This document shows, piece after piece, positions 47,496 through 60,251 of a DNA stretch of 64,000 bases. This DNA is from Panax quinquefolius (taxonomy: Eukaryota > Streptophyta > Magnoliopsida > Apiales > Araliaceae). A program made the position numbers and the translations under genes. The stretch's first letter is position 1. Every line of letters begins with the position of its first letter. A model generated the notes under the pieces. That model saw nothing but the letters and a program-made list of their open reading frames with translations, was not told the DNA's origin and made no database searches. The DNA lies in contig CM035171.1 in assembly GCA_020205615.1 (NCBI GenBank), positions 26,973,741-27,037,740 on the forward strand, written 5' to 3'.

Positions 47496-50156
47496 TGTAA
47501 GACCCCGAATTTCATGAAATAAAAGTATTCAATTTTTCTATTTAGTAAATGGTTAAATTGATAACAAGTTAAAGTTAAGGGTAATATATGAAAATTTTCA
47601 AAATACGCAAGTGGTTATAAATGAAGGAATTAATGTTGAGGTATTTTATCCGTATTTTGTCGGATTGGAGGTATTAAAAGATCAAATCGATTGTTCTTAC
47701 AGACTTTATTGTGTGAGTTATAATTTTTAATCGTAGTTGGATCGTTGTAATTTTTGGATATGTTATACATATATAAGTTGAGTATATGTTCACAAATTTT
47801 GAACCGTTAAAATGAGCGAATGATTTGTTATGAATTTTAAGAGGTGGTGATTCGAAATTAGGTTTATAAATGATTTTGGTGGAAAATTCTAGAAATGGGT
47901 GGGCCCCACTTTTGGTTGTTGGGGAAGATGGCGATTTTTTGGTGGGTGGAATAGTAGCAAGTAAAGCCATCAAGTAGCGAATTCAAGTCCGCTTGACGTG
48001 CTAATATTTTCCTATAAATAGAGGGCTAAGTTAGAATTGAAAATCACACGAAATTCATAAGTTTTCTCTTTTTTTCTCTCTAGATTATCGAGTTTATTTT
48101 GTGAGTATTTAGATACTTGGTGAGTTGCTATTCATCAGTGCAAGTTTCCTTCAGCGTCATATCCGATATCCAGTCAGAAGTGCTGTTCTTTTGAGGTAAG
48201 GGATAGTAAGGGATTGTAAGGGATATTAAGGGACGTTATTTACTTCATAATGATGTTATTTTTTCAATATCATTATACTGAAATATTGGTATGGATTTTA
48301 TTGTAGAATTTCTACCTTTTGAGTCGGGGTTACTATTCACGTATACGACACTATTCACGTATACGACATTATTCATGTATATGGCACTATTTACGTATAT
48401 GACATTATTTACGTATACGGTACTATGTACGAATACAGAGTACTATTCACGAGTTACTATTCATGAGTTACTATTCATGAGTTACTATTCATGAGTTACT
48501 ATTCACGGGTACTATTCACGATAAAAAAATTGGTTTCTTTTTCTAACCAAATTATCATTGATTTATAAATCTTACTCTTGAAATTAAATCCATGTTTTGA
48601 TGATATTCATTTTATTATCATATATAACATTTTTATAATCTTGGTGAAGAAATTTCTCTTTGACTTGAGTGTAAAGATGGGTAGATTATTGGTATGATCA
48701 TAACTATGGGTTCTCTTTTGCCAGTAGTGCAAAGATGAATTGTGACTGGTATGATCATGACCACTGAATTTATAATTGAATATTTTTAGCTTAAGTGCAA
48801 AGGTGAATTGATCAACATGGTTATAATTATGGTTTATATAGATTTTGAAATGATTATATATTTCTTTGAGATGTGAATATCTTTGGCTAAGTAGTGCAAA
48901 GATGAATTATTGTTGAATATCTTTGGCACGTAGTGCAAAGATGACATGTTGAATATCTTTGGCTCATAATGCAAAAGATGACTGTTGTTGAAATAACTTT
49001 GGCACATGGTGCAAAGATAACTTGTTGATGAATATCTTTGGCCCGTAGTGCAAAGATAAATTTATTAGTATGATTATGAACATGAGCGTGATTTGGTATA
49101 ACCATGATCTTTGATGTTTGGTGATGAAAATTATCTTTGTCCTGGATGAGAAAAGGAATTTAGAACTACAATTACAATTATGAGTTATACACGTGATTGT
49201 GGACATGAATTGTTGATTGATGTTACAGGGATAAAACATTGTTGGTGGACTTTTAACATGGATAAGATAATAGATTTTATAGGTCTATTTGACTCTTCTA
49301 ATGGATTGCTTTCGTTCATTGCAACTATGGTTGAAAAGTTTTATCATCTACCATATGTTCTAAATCTACGATTTATTATTGATGAAGGCTATTGATAATT
49401 TAATTATCTTTAGTCATGATATTCTTTCTTGAGCTAGTTGTGCTCAACCTTTTGCTTCACAATTCCTTTTCGTAATAAGAGTGTAGGCGGGTCGGATGGG
49501 AATAACGAGGGGAATAGAGCGGTGGTCATCATTTAGTAGTTATATTTGGTGAATCAACTAGGATGAGGCGAACCCAACGTTGGAAGGGTGTTTTGTTACT
49601 ATCATACAAGATGTCTAATGACATACAACCTCGTGTCATCATAAGGCATGGTTGTGTTCATCCAATTGCTGAGTATATCTACGAGCACTACCTATATGAT
49701 CTTGGAGTTTATTTGAAGTGTAATTCTCAATTGGAGACAGTGGAGATAGTTATATGTCAAGAGAAAACTCACCATTGGGAAGAACATGATAGTAATCTTC
49801 TCGTTTTTCTTTGAGGTCTATTGGGTCAACCAAGGATAATTCTTTGGCCATATGATATCTATTATAATCTAAACACATGGCCTCCCATGTACGAAGGTTT
49901 TCTTGAGCACTTCCCAAAGGTTTTAATTTCTAAAACAGTTTTTGACTATACCTTTATGTAGGGTGCCATTGTGACGTGCTATTCAAGGTTGGGAAATGAG
50001 TCACAATTGGTATATATTTGTATCAAAATTCACAATATTTATGTTGTTGTATTTTGCACGATAATTGTTGTAATAAAGTTGTAGTTGTTTTCTGTACCGT
50101 GTATTTGGCGACTCAGAATGGGTTGGATGGAATGGACCTGTTTTGGGGTTGTCACA
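47496..50156 (+). repeat. LTR K2 (2661 bp)
   Basis: TGTAAGACCCCG...GGGTTGTCACA followed by the TGAAA duplication. Same GTGGTTATAAA-mediated deletion as K1. TATA 48013-48021. Confidence 0.9.
49563..49961 (+). pseudogene. LTR-embedded frame (orfB), copy in LTR K2
   Basis: ATG start, 83 codons to a TGA that replaces the TGG Trp codon of VFLWGLL. It then continues in phase to DYTFM-stop. No frameshift. Confidence 0.5.
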
Positions 50157-50828
50157 TGAAACATCAAAAATCATGGTTATACCAAATCACAATTCCTGCT
50201 CATAATCATACTAATAAATTCATCTTTGCACTGCGGCCAAAGATATACAACTGTATTTTAGAAGAGTCAAGTAGAGCATGATATCTACTATCTTCTACGA
50301 ATCAAAAGTGTATAATCAATATTTTATCGCTGAGACTCAGCTTAATAAATAATCCACATCATCGGATCATCTCTGCACTACGGCCAATGATATTCATGTA
50401 ATCATCAATAGTCATGATTATACCGAATGATCCCTGGTCATAATCATACCAATAAACAGTTCATTTATGCACATAAGCCAAAGATACTCATCAATCAATA
50501 GTTCATCTTTGCACGTAAGCCATAGATATACAACTGTAAAACCAATAATAACCAATCCATATTTGCACGTAAGCCAAAGATATACAACCGTAAAACCAAT
50601 AATCAACAGTCCATCTTTGCACGTAAGCTAATGATATACAACTGTAAAACCCGATAATCAATCAATCCATCTTTGCACGTAAGCGAAGATGACTTTCATC
50701 ACAATATAAGCATGAGGATGATGACAATGACATAATAATTCAATAAAACAAGTTCAAGGATAAATTTTAAAGATTTATAATTTAATTTATCCAGAAATCA
50801 ATAACGTCCAAATTGTCAACATGATACT
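50157..50828 (-). mobile_element. LTR J, right part, mosaic of B-type and C-type sequence
   Basis: After the TGAAA duplication, the first ~100 bp continue the B-type LTR. From about 50255 (AGAAGAGTCAAGTAGAG) the sequence follows the C/I-type LTR to the point where element M enters. Confidence 0.7.
50457..50692 (-). repeat. Tandem repeat in LTR J, unit about 58 bp
   Basis: Five copies of CATCTTTGCACGTAAGCCAA plus AGATATACAACTGTAAAACC-type spacer, degenerate in the first. These are the antisense of the ATCTTTG/CAAAGAT hairpin units with a longer spacer. Confidence 0.8.
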
Positions 50829-53447
50829 TGTGACGCCCCCAAAATAGGTATACAACACCCATTCTGAGTCGCCAAATACATGGTACATAAACAACTACAA
50901 CTTTATTAATACAATTATCGTGCAAAATGCGACAACACTTAAACTGTGAGTTTAAATAAAAATATTGTCATCTAGACAATATTCACACTCAAATAAGTCC
51001 TCATTACAATTATTGATACACTATTTTACAAAATAGTGAGGACTACTAAAACAACTTCTAGAACCATCATTCCACACCCCGACTAGTACTCGCTACATTC
51101 TCGCCTCCTGAAAATAAAAATGGAACAAAAAGGAAAAGGTGAGCTCAACTAGCCCAGTAAAGAATATTATGACTAAGATAATATAGAACAGATTATCGTT
51201 AGTCCTCAACAGGGAAAAATCTAATAGAATACAATAGATAATAAGTTTTGAATCAATATTCGCAGCGGAAATAATAATTCATTAGAAGAGTTAAGTAGAG
51301 AATGAAATCTACTATCTTCTATATATGAATTTAAAAGTTCATCGTCAATATTTTATCCCCGTAACATCAATCAATATATATAGCTGGAATCAAATATTCA
51401 TCTTTGCACTACAGGCCAAAGATATTCATCAGTTGGTCATGTTCATCTAAACACTTGTTCATCTTTGCACTACGGCCAAAGATATTAATCAGAAAATCAT
51501 TCATCTTTGCACAACATGCAAAAGATATTCAGTTATATCATCATTTAGGACTGAGGATGATGAAAAATATTTTAAAGAAAACAAATCCAGTGAAACAAAA
51601 GAACAAATATTAAGGATTCGTACTTTAAACAATTCAAGTTCAAAAATACTTCATAAATAACCATAGTGGAGTAAAATTTTAGAATGAAGACCAAAATATG
51701 GATACAATCAAAGCTAGTATCCATAATAGATATCTTGGACAAAAAACAAAAATTTAATTTTTTGGTGAATAGTGCCGTATTCGTGAATAGTATCGTATAC
51801 GTGAATAGTGCCGTATACGTGAACAGTAACCCCGACACTAAAAGACAAGAATTTCACCAGAAAAATCTTACCAATATTCCGGCATAGTGATATTGAAAGA
51901 AATAATATCATTTATATAAAAAAACTAACATCCCTTACCTCGAAAAAAGAGCAGATTACTTACATTGGAATCTTTGGATATAGTCTTTGAAGGAACTTGA
52001 ACCGTATAGAAATAATCAAAGTACCAAAATACTCACAAAAATACGCTCGATATTATAGAGAGAGAAAACTTTAGTTTCTGGTGTGATTTTCAATTCTAAT
52101 CTAAGCACCCTATTTATAGAAAAATGCTTAGAACACCAAAGCAGAAAAATTAATAAAATATTAAAATATTTTTTAATAAATTCCTACACACACTTCCTTT
52201 GATCCAAAACATCAGCCACACAAGTGGGCCCCCCTCACCAAAATAAAAAAAACATTTTTCTTAAAAAAAAAATTAAAACTTCAAAAATTAATTATTTCGG
52301 AACTTCAATAATTCATAATAAATAGCCCTTTTATCAGAAAAAATTGAATGTTATGTCTTTCTATAGGAAATTCAATTCTCTACAATTTTACAGAAGAAAA
52401 TTTTTCCAAATTCCAAACAGAAATTGACCGAAATCCACATACGGACGATTTTACAGGCTATAATCAAATTTCAGTCGATAATTGGGGTCCACAACCATGA
52501 AAAATATGTTTTAAATATTTTTAGTAAAAAAAATACTCTTCCTCCTCATTTACTTATATATCCCACATTCATTGTAAAAATATCACCATTATTATATTAT
52601 TATAATATAATAATGTATAGAATTATTTTATGAGAAAAGATAAATTATCAATTTTCAACAATTGTCACATTAAAAATTTTCTCCATCTATATCCACATAA
52701 AATGAATATTTTCCTTATCATATAAATCAATAATTAATTATTCACAAATAATATTACAGAATCACAATATTGACAACCAGTAGTTCCCGAGAGAAAGGGG
52801 GCTTTCCAATAAGGATTTCTCCTTATTGGTGCGCAATTAGGTGACCAAACCTCTCCTTAGACAGAACTTTCTAGACATTGCCAATAATGCTATCTAATAA
52901 TATTATTCAAATAATATGAATTATTGATTTGATAATGGAAAATACCGTGTAGTGACAATTATTGAAACAACAATAATATAAAATATCAACGTAGCAATTA
53001 TTGAATCAATAAAATAAAATATTGAACAGTAATTACTTTAATAATTATTGAGTAGTGCCTTCTTACGTAAGAATCAATAATTGGTGCAATACCGTGTGCT
53101 ACTGTGCAACAACGCGTATTATTGTGTTTTAACCACCGGGTATTCCAATAGTATTAACGGTAACAACTACGCCGTTATTTATAAACAACGTATACTTGTC
53201 GTTTTTTTCATCTAATCGCTTTCCGTTATGGGGCCCACACAAGGCTGCGCCGTCGTACGAATAGTAAAAATATTCCACGACCAAACGAATATTCCCCGAT
53301 AACAATGAATATTTTATAACCACTTGCTTATTTAAAATATTTGCGCATTTTGCCCATAACTAACCACATTAATCAATTCAACCCTTACTATTTTAAAATA
53401 ATAAATAGAGAAATTCAATTTCATTTATAATAAGTTGGGGTCTTACA
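50829..53447 (-). repeat. Element M 3' LTR (2619 bp)
   Basis: Minus strand TGTAAGACCCCAAC...GGGGGCGTCACA. TATA at 52110-52120, CACTATTCACG units near 51765-51835, hairpin units near 51395-51535. Same subfamily as LTR A. Confidence 0.88.
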
Positions 53448-53457
53448 ACCTCCCCCC

Positions 53458-55151
53458 TTATGAAATTTTGTCCTTGAAATTGATGTATGTACCTGGTGTT
53501 TTGAAAAGGTGAGGATTCCTCGCTTTTATTTCCGTTTCCAACTCCCAGGTCATTTCCTCAATAGCATGGTTCCTCCACAAAACTTTGACTTGTGGTATGA
53601 CCTTGGTGCATAGGACATGCTCCTTTCTATCCAAGATCTTGACATGTACCTCCTCATACGTTAAATCTTTGGCTATCTCGTCTGGTTCTAACTCAATAAC
53701 GTGGATCAGGTCCTTCACATATTTACGAAGTACAGATATGTGAAAAATATTATGAACACGAGACATGCTTGGAGGTAACGCGAGTCTATAGGCCACATTT
53801 CCTACTCGGTCAAGAATCTAAAATGGACCAATAAATCGTGGATTGAGCTTTCCTCTCTTCCCAAATCTTGTAACTCCTTTCTATGGAGCAACACGCAATA
53901 ATACATGATCCTCAATACTAAATTCCATGTCCTTTCGATGAAGATCCACAGAACTCTTTTGTCGATCTTGTGCCGTTTGTATACGTTGTCGAATCATTTG
54001 GATCTTTTCCGTAGTCATACGTACCAACTCTGGTCCCAACAATGTTGCTTCACCCACCTCATCCCAACATATTGGAGAGCAACATTTTCGTCCATATAAT
54101 GCTTCGAATGGAGCCACACAAGTGCCTGATAACTGTTGTTGTAGGAGAATTCCACCAATGGTAAATACTTATCCCAACTCTCTTTAAATTCTAAGACACA
54201 GAGTCTTAATAGATCTTCAAGAGTTTGAATAGTCCTCTCCGATTGTCCATCCGTTTGAGGATTGTTTGCCGAACTGAATCGTAAATCCCTGCCCATAGCT
54301 TTTTGCAAGCTAACCTAAAATCGTGAAGTGAATCTTGGGTCACGTTCCAAAACTATGGATACTGGCATGCCATGCAATCTCACAATCTCATTTACGTACA
54401 TACGAGCAAGACGTTCAAGGGAATAAGTCTCCCGTATCGTCAAGAAATGAGCAGACTTAGTTAATCTATCAATAATAACCCAAATCGCATTTATGCCTTG
54501 AGAAACCGTGGGAAGACCCGTAACGAAATCCATGGTAATGTGTTCCCACTTCCATTTCAGAATCTCAAGTGGTTGCAATGGACCCTTTGGCACTTGATGC
54601 TTCGCCTTTACACGTTGACAAGTTAAATACCTCGAGATAAACTTCGCGATCTCTCTCTTCATATTTTTCCACCAAAATGTATGTTGAAGATCACGATACA
54701 TTTTGGTACTTCCAGGATGGATTGCAAACGGTGTGTTGTGTGCCTCCATCATGATTCTATGCTTCAAGTCAGAATCGTTAGGGACACAAAGTCTAGATTT
54801 GACTCGAAGTATTCCTTCTTCATCAATTCTTGCTTCTGGAATATCACCTTCTTGTACTTTCTTCTTTATACGCATCAGCTCTGGGTCTGTGGCTTGAGCA
54901 ACTTTATCTTTTTTGATTAAAGTCGGTTCTATGCGTATACTTAACTTCATCGTATGGGTACCCGGAGTCTTGAATTCTATCTTCATCTTTTGTAAATCAC
55001 ACAAAATGGGCCTTTGTGTTAACAACATCGCACTCGTTCCCGCATATGATCTTCTACTTAATGAGTTAGCTACCACGTTCGCTTTTCCAGGATGGTATTG
55101 AATGGTATGGTCGTAGTCTTTCAACAGCTCGAGCCAACGTCGTTGCCGCAT
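53458..55151 (-). pseudogene. Integrase and chromodomain of element M (broken)
   Basis: H2C2 zinc region ([12 protein letters not shown] and CQRVKAKHQ) and first catalytic Asp (MDFVTGLP) in 54315-55151. The second catalytic Asp is changed (VLERDPRF instead of VSDRDPRF), followed by a TAG at 54315-54317 where N has Trp. The catalytic Glu is intact in 54015-54308 (DGQSERTIQ). Then come frameshifts near 54117 and 53800, and a full-length chromodomain (KVLWRNHAIEEMTWE) in 53458-53796. Confidence 0.85.
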
Positions 55152-56300
55152 GTTGAGTTCCTTTTGGGTGAAGAAATATTTGAGGCTTTATGGTCTGAAT
55201 ATATCTCCACTTTCTCCCCATATAAATAGTGCCTCCAGATCTTTAACGCGAAAACGACTGCTGCCAACTCTAGATTATGAGAGTAGGATGATTCCTCTCA
55301 TACTCTTTAAGTTGTCGTGAGGCATAGGCTATGACTTTCCCATGTTGCATGAGAACACATCCTAACCCTTTTCCTGAAATATCGCTGTAGATAACAAATC
55401 CATCCGAACCAGATGGTATTGTCAGAACATGTGCCGAAATGAGTCTCCTCTTGAGATCTTGGAAACTCTTCTCGCATTCCTCGCTCCATACGAATTTTGT
55501 ATCTTTACAAGTCAGCTGAGTTAACGGAGTAGTGATTCGAGAAAATCCTTCCATGAATCTCCGATAATAACCACTAAGCCCGAAAAGCTACGTGCTTGAT
55601 CCACCGGCTTGGTTGCTCCCAAATTTGTGTTGCTTCAATCTTGGCGTTGTCAGAGATACTCCATGTTTTGACACCACGTTCCCAAGGAATGCTACTTCCT
55701 CGAGCGAACTTCGCATTTCTTCAACTTGGCATATAGCTTATTTTCACGAAGCCTTTTGGAGTACCGAATTCAAATGGTGCTCATGATCTTCACGACTTTT
55801 GGAATATATGAGGATGTCATCAATAAAGACAACAACAAACCGATCCAAATAATCCTTGAATACTCGGTTCATCATATCCATGAAAGTCGCGGGAGCATTA
55901 GTCAATCCGAAAGACATGACTAAGAATTCATAATGCCCGCATACCTAGTTCCTCAAGGCGCCTTTGGAATATCCTTAGTTCTAATCTTGGTGATGATATC
56001 CGAGCGAAGATCAATTTTGAAAAGAATTGTGCTCCTTGCAATTGGTCAAACAGTCATCAATGTGAGGTAAGCGGATACCTATTCTTGATGGTGACATGGT
56101 TCAATTCTCGATAGTCGATACTAAAATCGCGTACTCTGTCTTTCTTCTTTACAAATAAAACAGGAGCACCCCAAGAAGATGTACTAGGACGAATGAAACC
56201 GATGTCCAACAACTCCTATAGTTGGACCTTTAACTCCTGAAGTTCAATAGGAGCCGTTCAATATGGGGTTTTAGAAATGGGCTTTGTACCAGGTTCAAGT
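55152..56300 (-). pseudogene. Reverse transcriptase-RNase H of element M (broken)
   Basis: RT core motif [12 protein letters not shown] is readable near 55790-55840. The thumb/RNase H entry ([14 protein letters not shown], then [18 protein letters not shown]) is in 55270-55554. Stops and frameshifts separate the pieces, including around 55150-55270, 55560-55760 and 55930-56250. Confidence 0.8.
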
Positions 56301-56499
56301 TCAATAAAGAATTCAACTTCACGTTCCGGGGGTAGACCGGGAAGTTCTTCAGGAAATACGCCATGAAATTCACTAACCACAGAAATTTTATTCAAATATG
56401 ACGTGTTTTTATTCAAGTCCATAACATGGGCTAAGAAAGCTTGACATCTGTTTTTTAATAAACAAAAGGCTTTATGGCTTGATATGACAGTGATTGATT

Positions 56500-56916
56500 T
56501 CAGTGGTTTAGTCGCTTGAATTCGAATAACAGGTTGGTTAGGAATATGAAAACTAACAACCTAACCTTACGAAAATAATCAATTTTGGCATGATGAATAG
56601 TTAACCAATCAATTCCTAAAATCACGTCAAATGCAAGTATCTTTAAAGAGATAAGGTCAACAGGTAATGTGATGGTGCCAACTTGGATCAAACAAGATTT
56701 ATAAATAGTGGATGTAATGAAAATTTCTCCTAATGGAGTCTCCACAGATAAGTCAAAGTCTAATTTCCCCGGAGTCAAGTTTAAACGTTGAACACAAGCA
56801 AGAGAGATAAATGAATGGGTAGCACCGGTATCTAGTAAGGTATAAACTTCGCAAGAATTTATGATTAGCTTATCCGTGATCACCTCATTTGGGTTCCTCG
56901 CATTTTGTCCAGTCAC
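56500..56916 (-). pseudogene. Aspartic protease of element M
   Basis: About 138 residues with the active-site motif LLDTGATHSFIS and the flap/C-terminal motif [15 protein letters not shown]. Would cleave the Gag-Pol polyprotein. It runs into a frameshift after IDYFRK. Upstream the frame continues into TVPRRAFFVTGQNARNP, linking it to gag. Confidence 0.8.
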
Positions 56917-57006
56917 GAAAAATGCTCTTCTAGGAACCGTTGACTTTGACTTTTTCTGGATGACCTTTTTCGATCCACCATCCTATTGGACTTGGTTTCG
57001 TTCTGA

Positions 57007-57785
57007 TCAATCTCGAGCAATATATCCTTCCTTTCCACAATTATAACATACCTTGAACTGTTGTGGATAGTTTGGGCTGATGTGTCCCTTTTTTTCACAT
57101 TTATAGCATACGACCGATGGTCGTTCTCCTTCCTTAGAACCAGTTGCTGCTGGTGCTGACGTCTTCACATTGTCATTGTTGAATCTCCTCTTTTTAAAAT
57201 CTCCCCCCAACTCGCTTCTTCTATTTTCATGGCCACGATTACCACCAGAGTGGTTTCTGATTTTATCCGAATGTTTTCCTCCCCGCTGATTTTCATTGCT
57301 CCAATGACTGCTGCCACTGGTATGACCTTGGTTGTGGTCCTTCGATTGAACATACTCATTATCTCGCTCTAATAATTGTGCCCTGTTTACAACATCTGAA
57401 TATAAAGAAAATTTATGAGAGATAAGATATTGCCGAATCTCGGGTTTTAGACCTCTAAGAAACATCCGCGTCATTCGTTCCTCATTCTCTACCAAATGAG
57501 GTGCAAACCTGGATAACTCTGCGAACTTCGCCTCGTACTGGGACACCGTCATGTTGTTTTGTTCCAGTCTAATAAACTCTACCTCCTTTATATGGCTAAT
57601 ACTTTCAGGAAAGTACTTGTCATTGAAAAGTTTCTGAAACGTTTCCCAAGACATGTTGAGTGCGGCATGCTGGGTACACTTCACAGATTCCCACCAGTAG
57701 TTTGTCTCGCCACGGAACATAAAGGTGGCGAATGGAATCTTCTGTTCCTCCATGCATCCCAAGACATCAAATATCTTGGTAATTT
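57007..57785 (-). pseudogene. Gag of element M, C-terminal two thirds, truncated by element N
   Basis: 252 residues from ITKIFDVLGC through WWESVKCTQHAAL, MTRMFLRGLKPEIRQ to two degenerate zinc knuckles: CYKCEKKGHISPNY (last Cys to Tyr) and CYNCGKEGYIARD (His to Tyr), then a stop. The N-terminal third lies beyond element N. Confidence 0.8.
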
Positions 57786-59562
57786 TGTGACGCCCCCAAA
57801 ATTAGGTATACATCACCCATCTTGGGTCGTCAGATACATGGTATAAAATTCAAATACAACTTACTAATACAACTGTCGTGTACAATACGACAAAACATAA
57901 CTGTGAGTTTGAATATAATTATTGTCTACTAGAGATTATACAAACTCAAAAGGAGTCCTCATTACAATTATTAACACACTATTTCACAGAATAGTGAGGA
58001 CTACTAATGCTATCCTTTGGACCGTCACTCCGTTCCCCAACTAGTCCCTGCTATGTTCTCATTTCCTGAAGAGAACAATGAAAGAAAGGGTGAGCTCAAC
58101 TAGCCCGATAAGAAATATTATGACTAAGATAATGCATAATAAATTATCGTTAGCCTTCAATAGTGTTAAACTGATAAAATATAACAATATCAAGTTTAAC
58201 TGCAGCGGAACAATCAATCCATTAAAAGAGTCAAGTAGAGAATAAAATCTACTATCTTTTATGATTTAAAAGGTTTTTCATCACTTTTATCGCTAAGACT
58301 CAGCTTAATAAATAATCCACATCATCGAATCACCCCTGCACTACGACCAAAGATATTCTTTAGTATCACGACCACAATTATCCATGCACTACGGGCCAAG
58401 AATATTTGTGTATTTATTAATGGTCATGATCATGCCAACAACTGTCCATCAATGTACTACGGGCCAATGAGGACTTTTACCACATCATTTCTAACATTAC
58501 CGTCATGATTACAATCAATAATCCACTCGGTCATAATCATACCAAGTCCATCTATGCACCACTACGCCCACGATGACTTTCAACAACATATAAACATGAG
58601 GATGATGACAATGATATAAGAATTCAATAAAATAATTTCAAGAATTAATTTATCCAAGAACTAATAACGTCCAAATTGTCAACATGATACTGCTTTGTAG
58701 AGTAAAATTCAAGAATGCTTAGAAAAAGATACTGGATGAAACGCAAATATCATGGATATTCCACTAATTTCATGGAGTATAGAAGTTAAAGTTTTAACCA
58801 ACTGAGTATAATCAAGAATGTAATAACAAAAGAAATCACCATGCATGCGATTGCTTGATAGATTAAGTTATTCCAATAGAATAATAAGTAACGAACCCGT
58901 GTCAAAGTAAAATTACGCATGGACGGATGTTCCAACGAGAATAATAATAAAGATTTTACCAATGTCCCATAAAACGCATGCATGTGATATTCCAATGAAA
59001 TAATAATAAAAAGATGGAACCGGTCCCGCTTAAACGCATGACATGAGGATATTCCAATGTAAAAATAATAAAGACTTTAATCATAGAAGAATGTCACTAG
59101 GTATAGGGTAGTCCGCATTATATTTGGTTATTCCAAATAGAATAATAAAGAATAGAATAATGTAAGTTCTCTTCATGAATACAAAAGAAATAATATCCCT
59201 TACCGTAAAAAGAAACCAATATAAGAGTAGGGAAGGAATGTAATACTTTTCTATAGTTTCTTTATAATTTTCTCTCTAGAGTTTCAAAGGAATTAAGTAA
59301 GAAATAATGAAGGAATGAGCTTCTATTTATAGAAAAATGGATTTGCATAGAAATAACTCATGAATCTGGTTAAAGAGATTGATTTACTTTAATTTGACGG
59401 TCCATATTTAAAGCAAAATCTTTTAAATAAAATATAATATATTATATATATTATATATATATAACATGTGTTTTCTTTTTAAAAAGTAATGAGATTCATC
59501 CCTTGAATCCAATATCAATTCAATCTCTTTCTCTCTATATATATATATAAAGTTAACAAAAG

Positions 59563-59610
<48 letters not shown>

Positions 59611-59722
59611 TCTTAATAATACATTTCTCCACCAGACAAGCCAACTCCTTTTTCTTTGATTTCCTATGAACCTCCCCCCCACCATTTCACAACATGTGAC
59701 AAAAATTATATATATATAATAC

Positions 59723-59765
<43 letters not shown>

Positions 59766-60240
59766 AACAACTTCTATCGACAGTTTTGACAATAATTGAA
59801 TCAAATAACGTGAGATACTATGCAAAGAATTATCGTAGAAAGTAATAATTGAACAAAACTGAGTGACTTCTCACGTAAGCATCAATAATCAAAACCGTGT
59901 GCTATTGAGCAACTACGCGTATTATTGTACTTTTAACACCGGGTGTTTCAACAGTTAACGGTAAAACTTCCGCCGTTATTTTCGTAAAATATTTTTGTCA
60001 TTTTCTCAATCCGACTATAATTCCGTTGTGGGGTCCACCAATGATTTTGCCGTTGTACGAATATTCCCTGCTAAAACGAATATTCCTCGACCAATCGAAT
60101 ATTATATAACAACTTGCGTACTTTGCAAAATTTATAAATATTACCCACAACTATAACATTATATCAAATTCATTCCATAATATTCAAAAATGAGATTTAT
60201 AAAAAAAAATCATCTTTATTCAAAAAGTTAGGGTCTTACA
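57786..60240 (-). repeat. Element N 3' LTR (2455 bp)
   Basis: Minus strand TGTAAGACCCTAAC...GGGGGCGTCACA. C-type throughout, TATA at 59323-59332, GAATATTC near 60057. It carries long AT dinucleotide tracts that replace the segment present in D and I. Confidence 0.88.
59437..59759. repeat. (AT)n microsatellites in the N LTR
   Basis: Three tracts: about 59437-59462, 59566-59608 and 59707-59759, the last two almost pure. Confidence 0.9.
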
Positions 60241-60251
60241 ACCTCCCCTTC

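Larger units (their letters stand above)
42645..50156 (+). mobile_element. Element K: complete mini LTR retrotransposon, TSD TGAAA
   Basis: LTR K1, a 332-bp internal region and LTR K2, bounded by TGAAA at 42640-42644 and 50157-50161. LTRs are about 2628 (without insert L) and 2661 bp. Both share a deletion of about 680 bp whose ends lie at the word GTGGTTATAAA, present twice in full-length LTRs. An independent integration of the same mini design as the array at 5671-34787. Confidence 0.9.

Noticed and set aside
47334..47522. 62-codon frame spanning the K interior and the start of LTR K2
   Set aside because: It is the gag/integrase fusion frame shifted near its end, running through the PPT into the LTR; not a gene.
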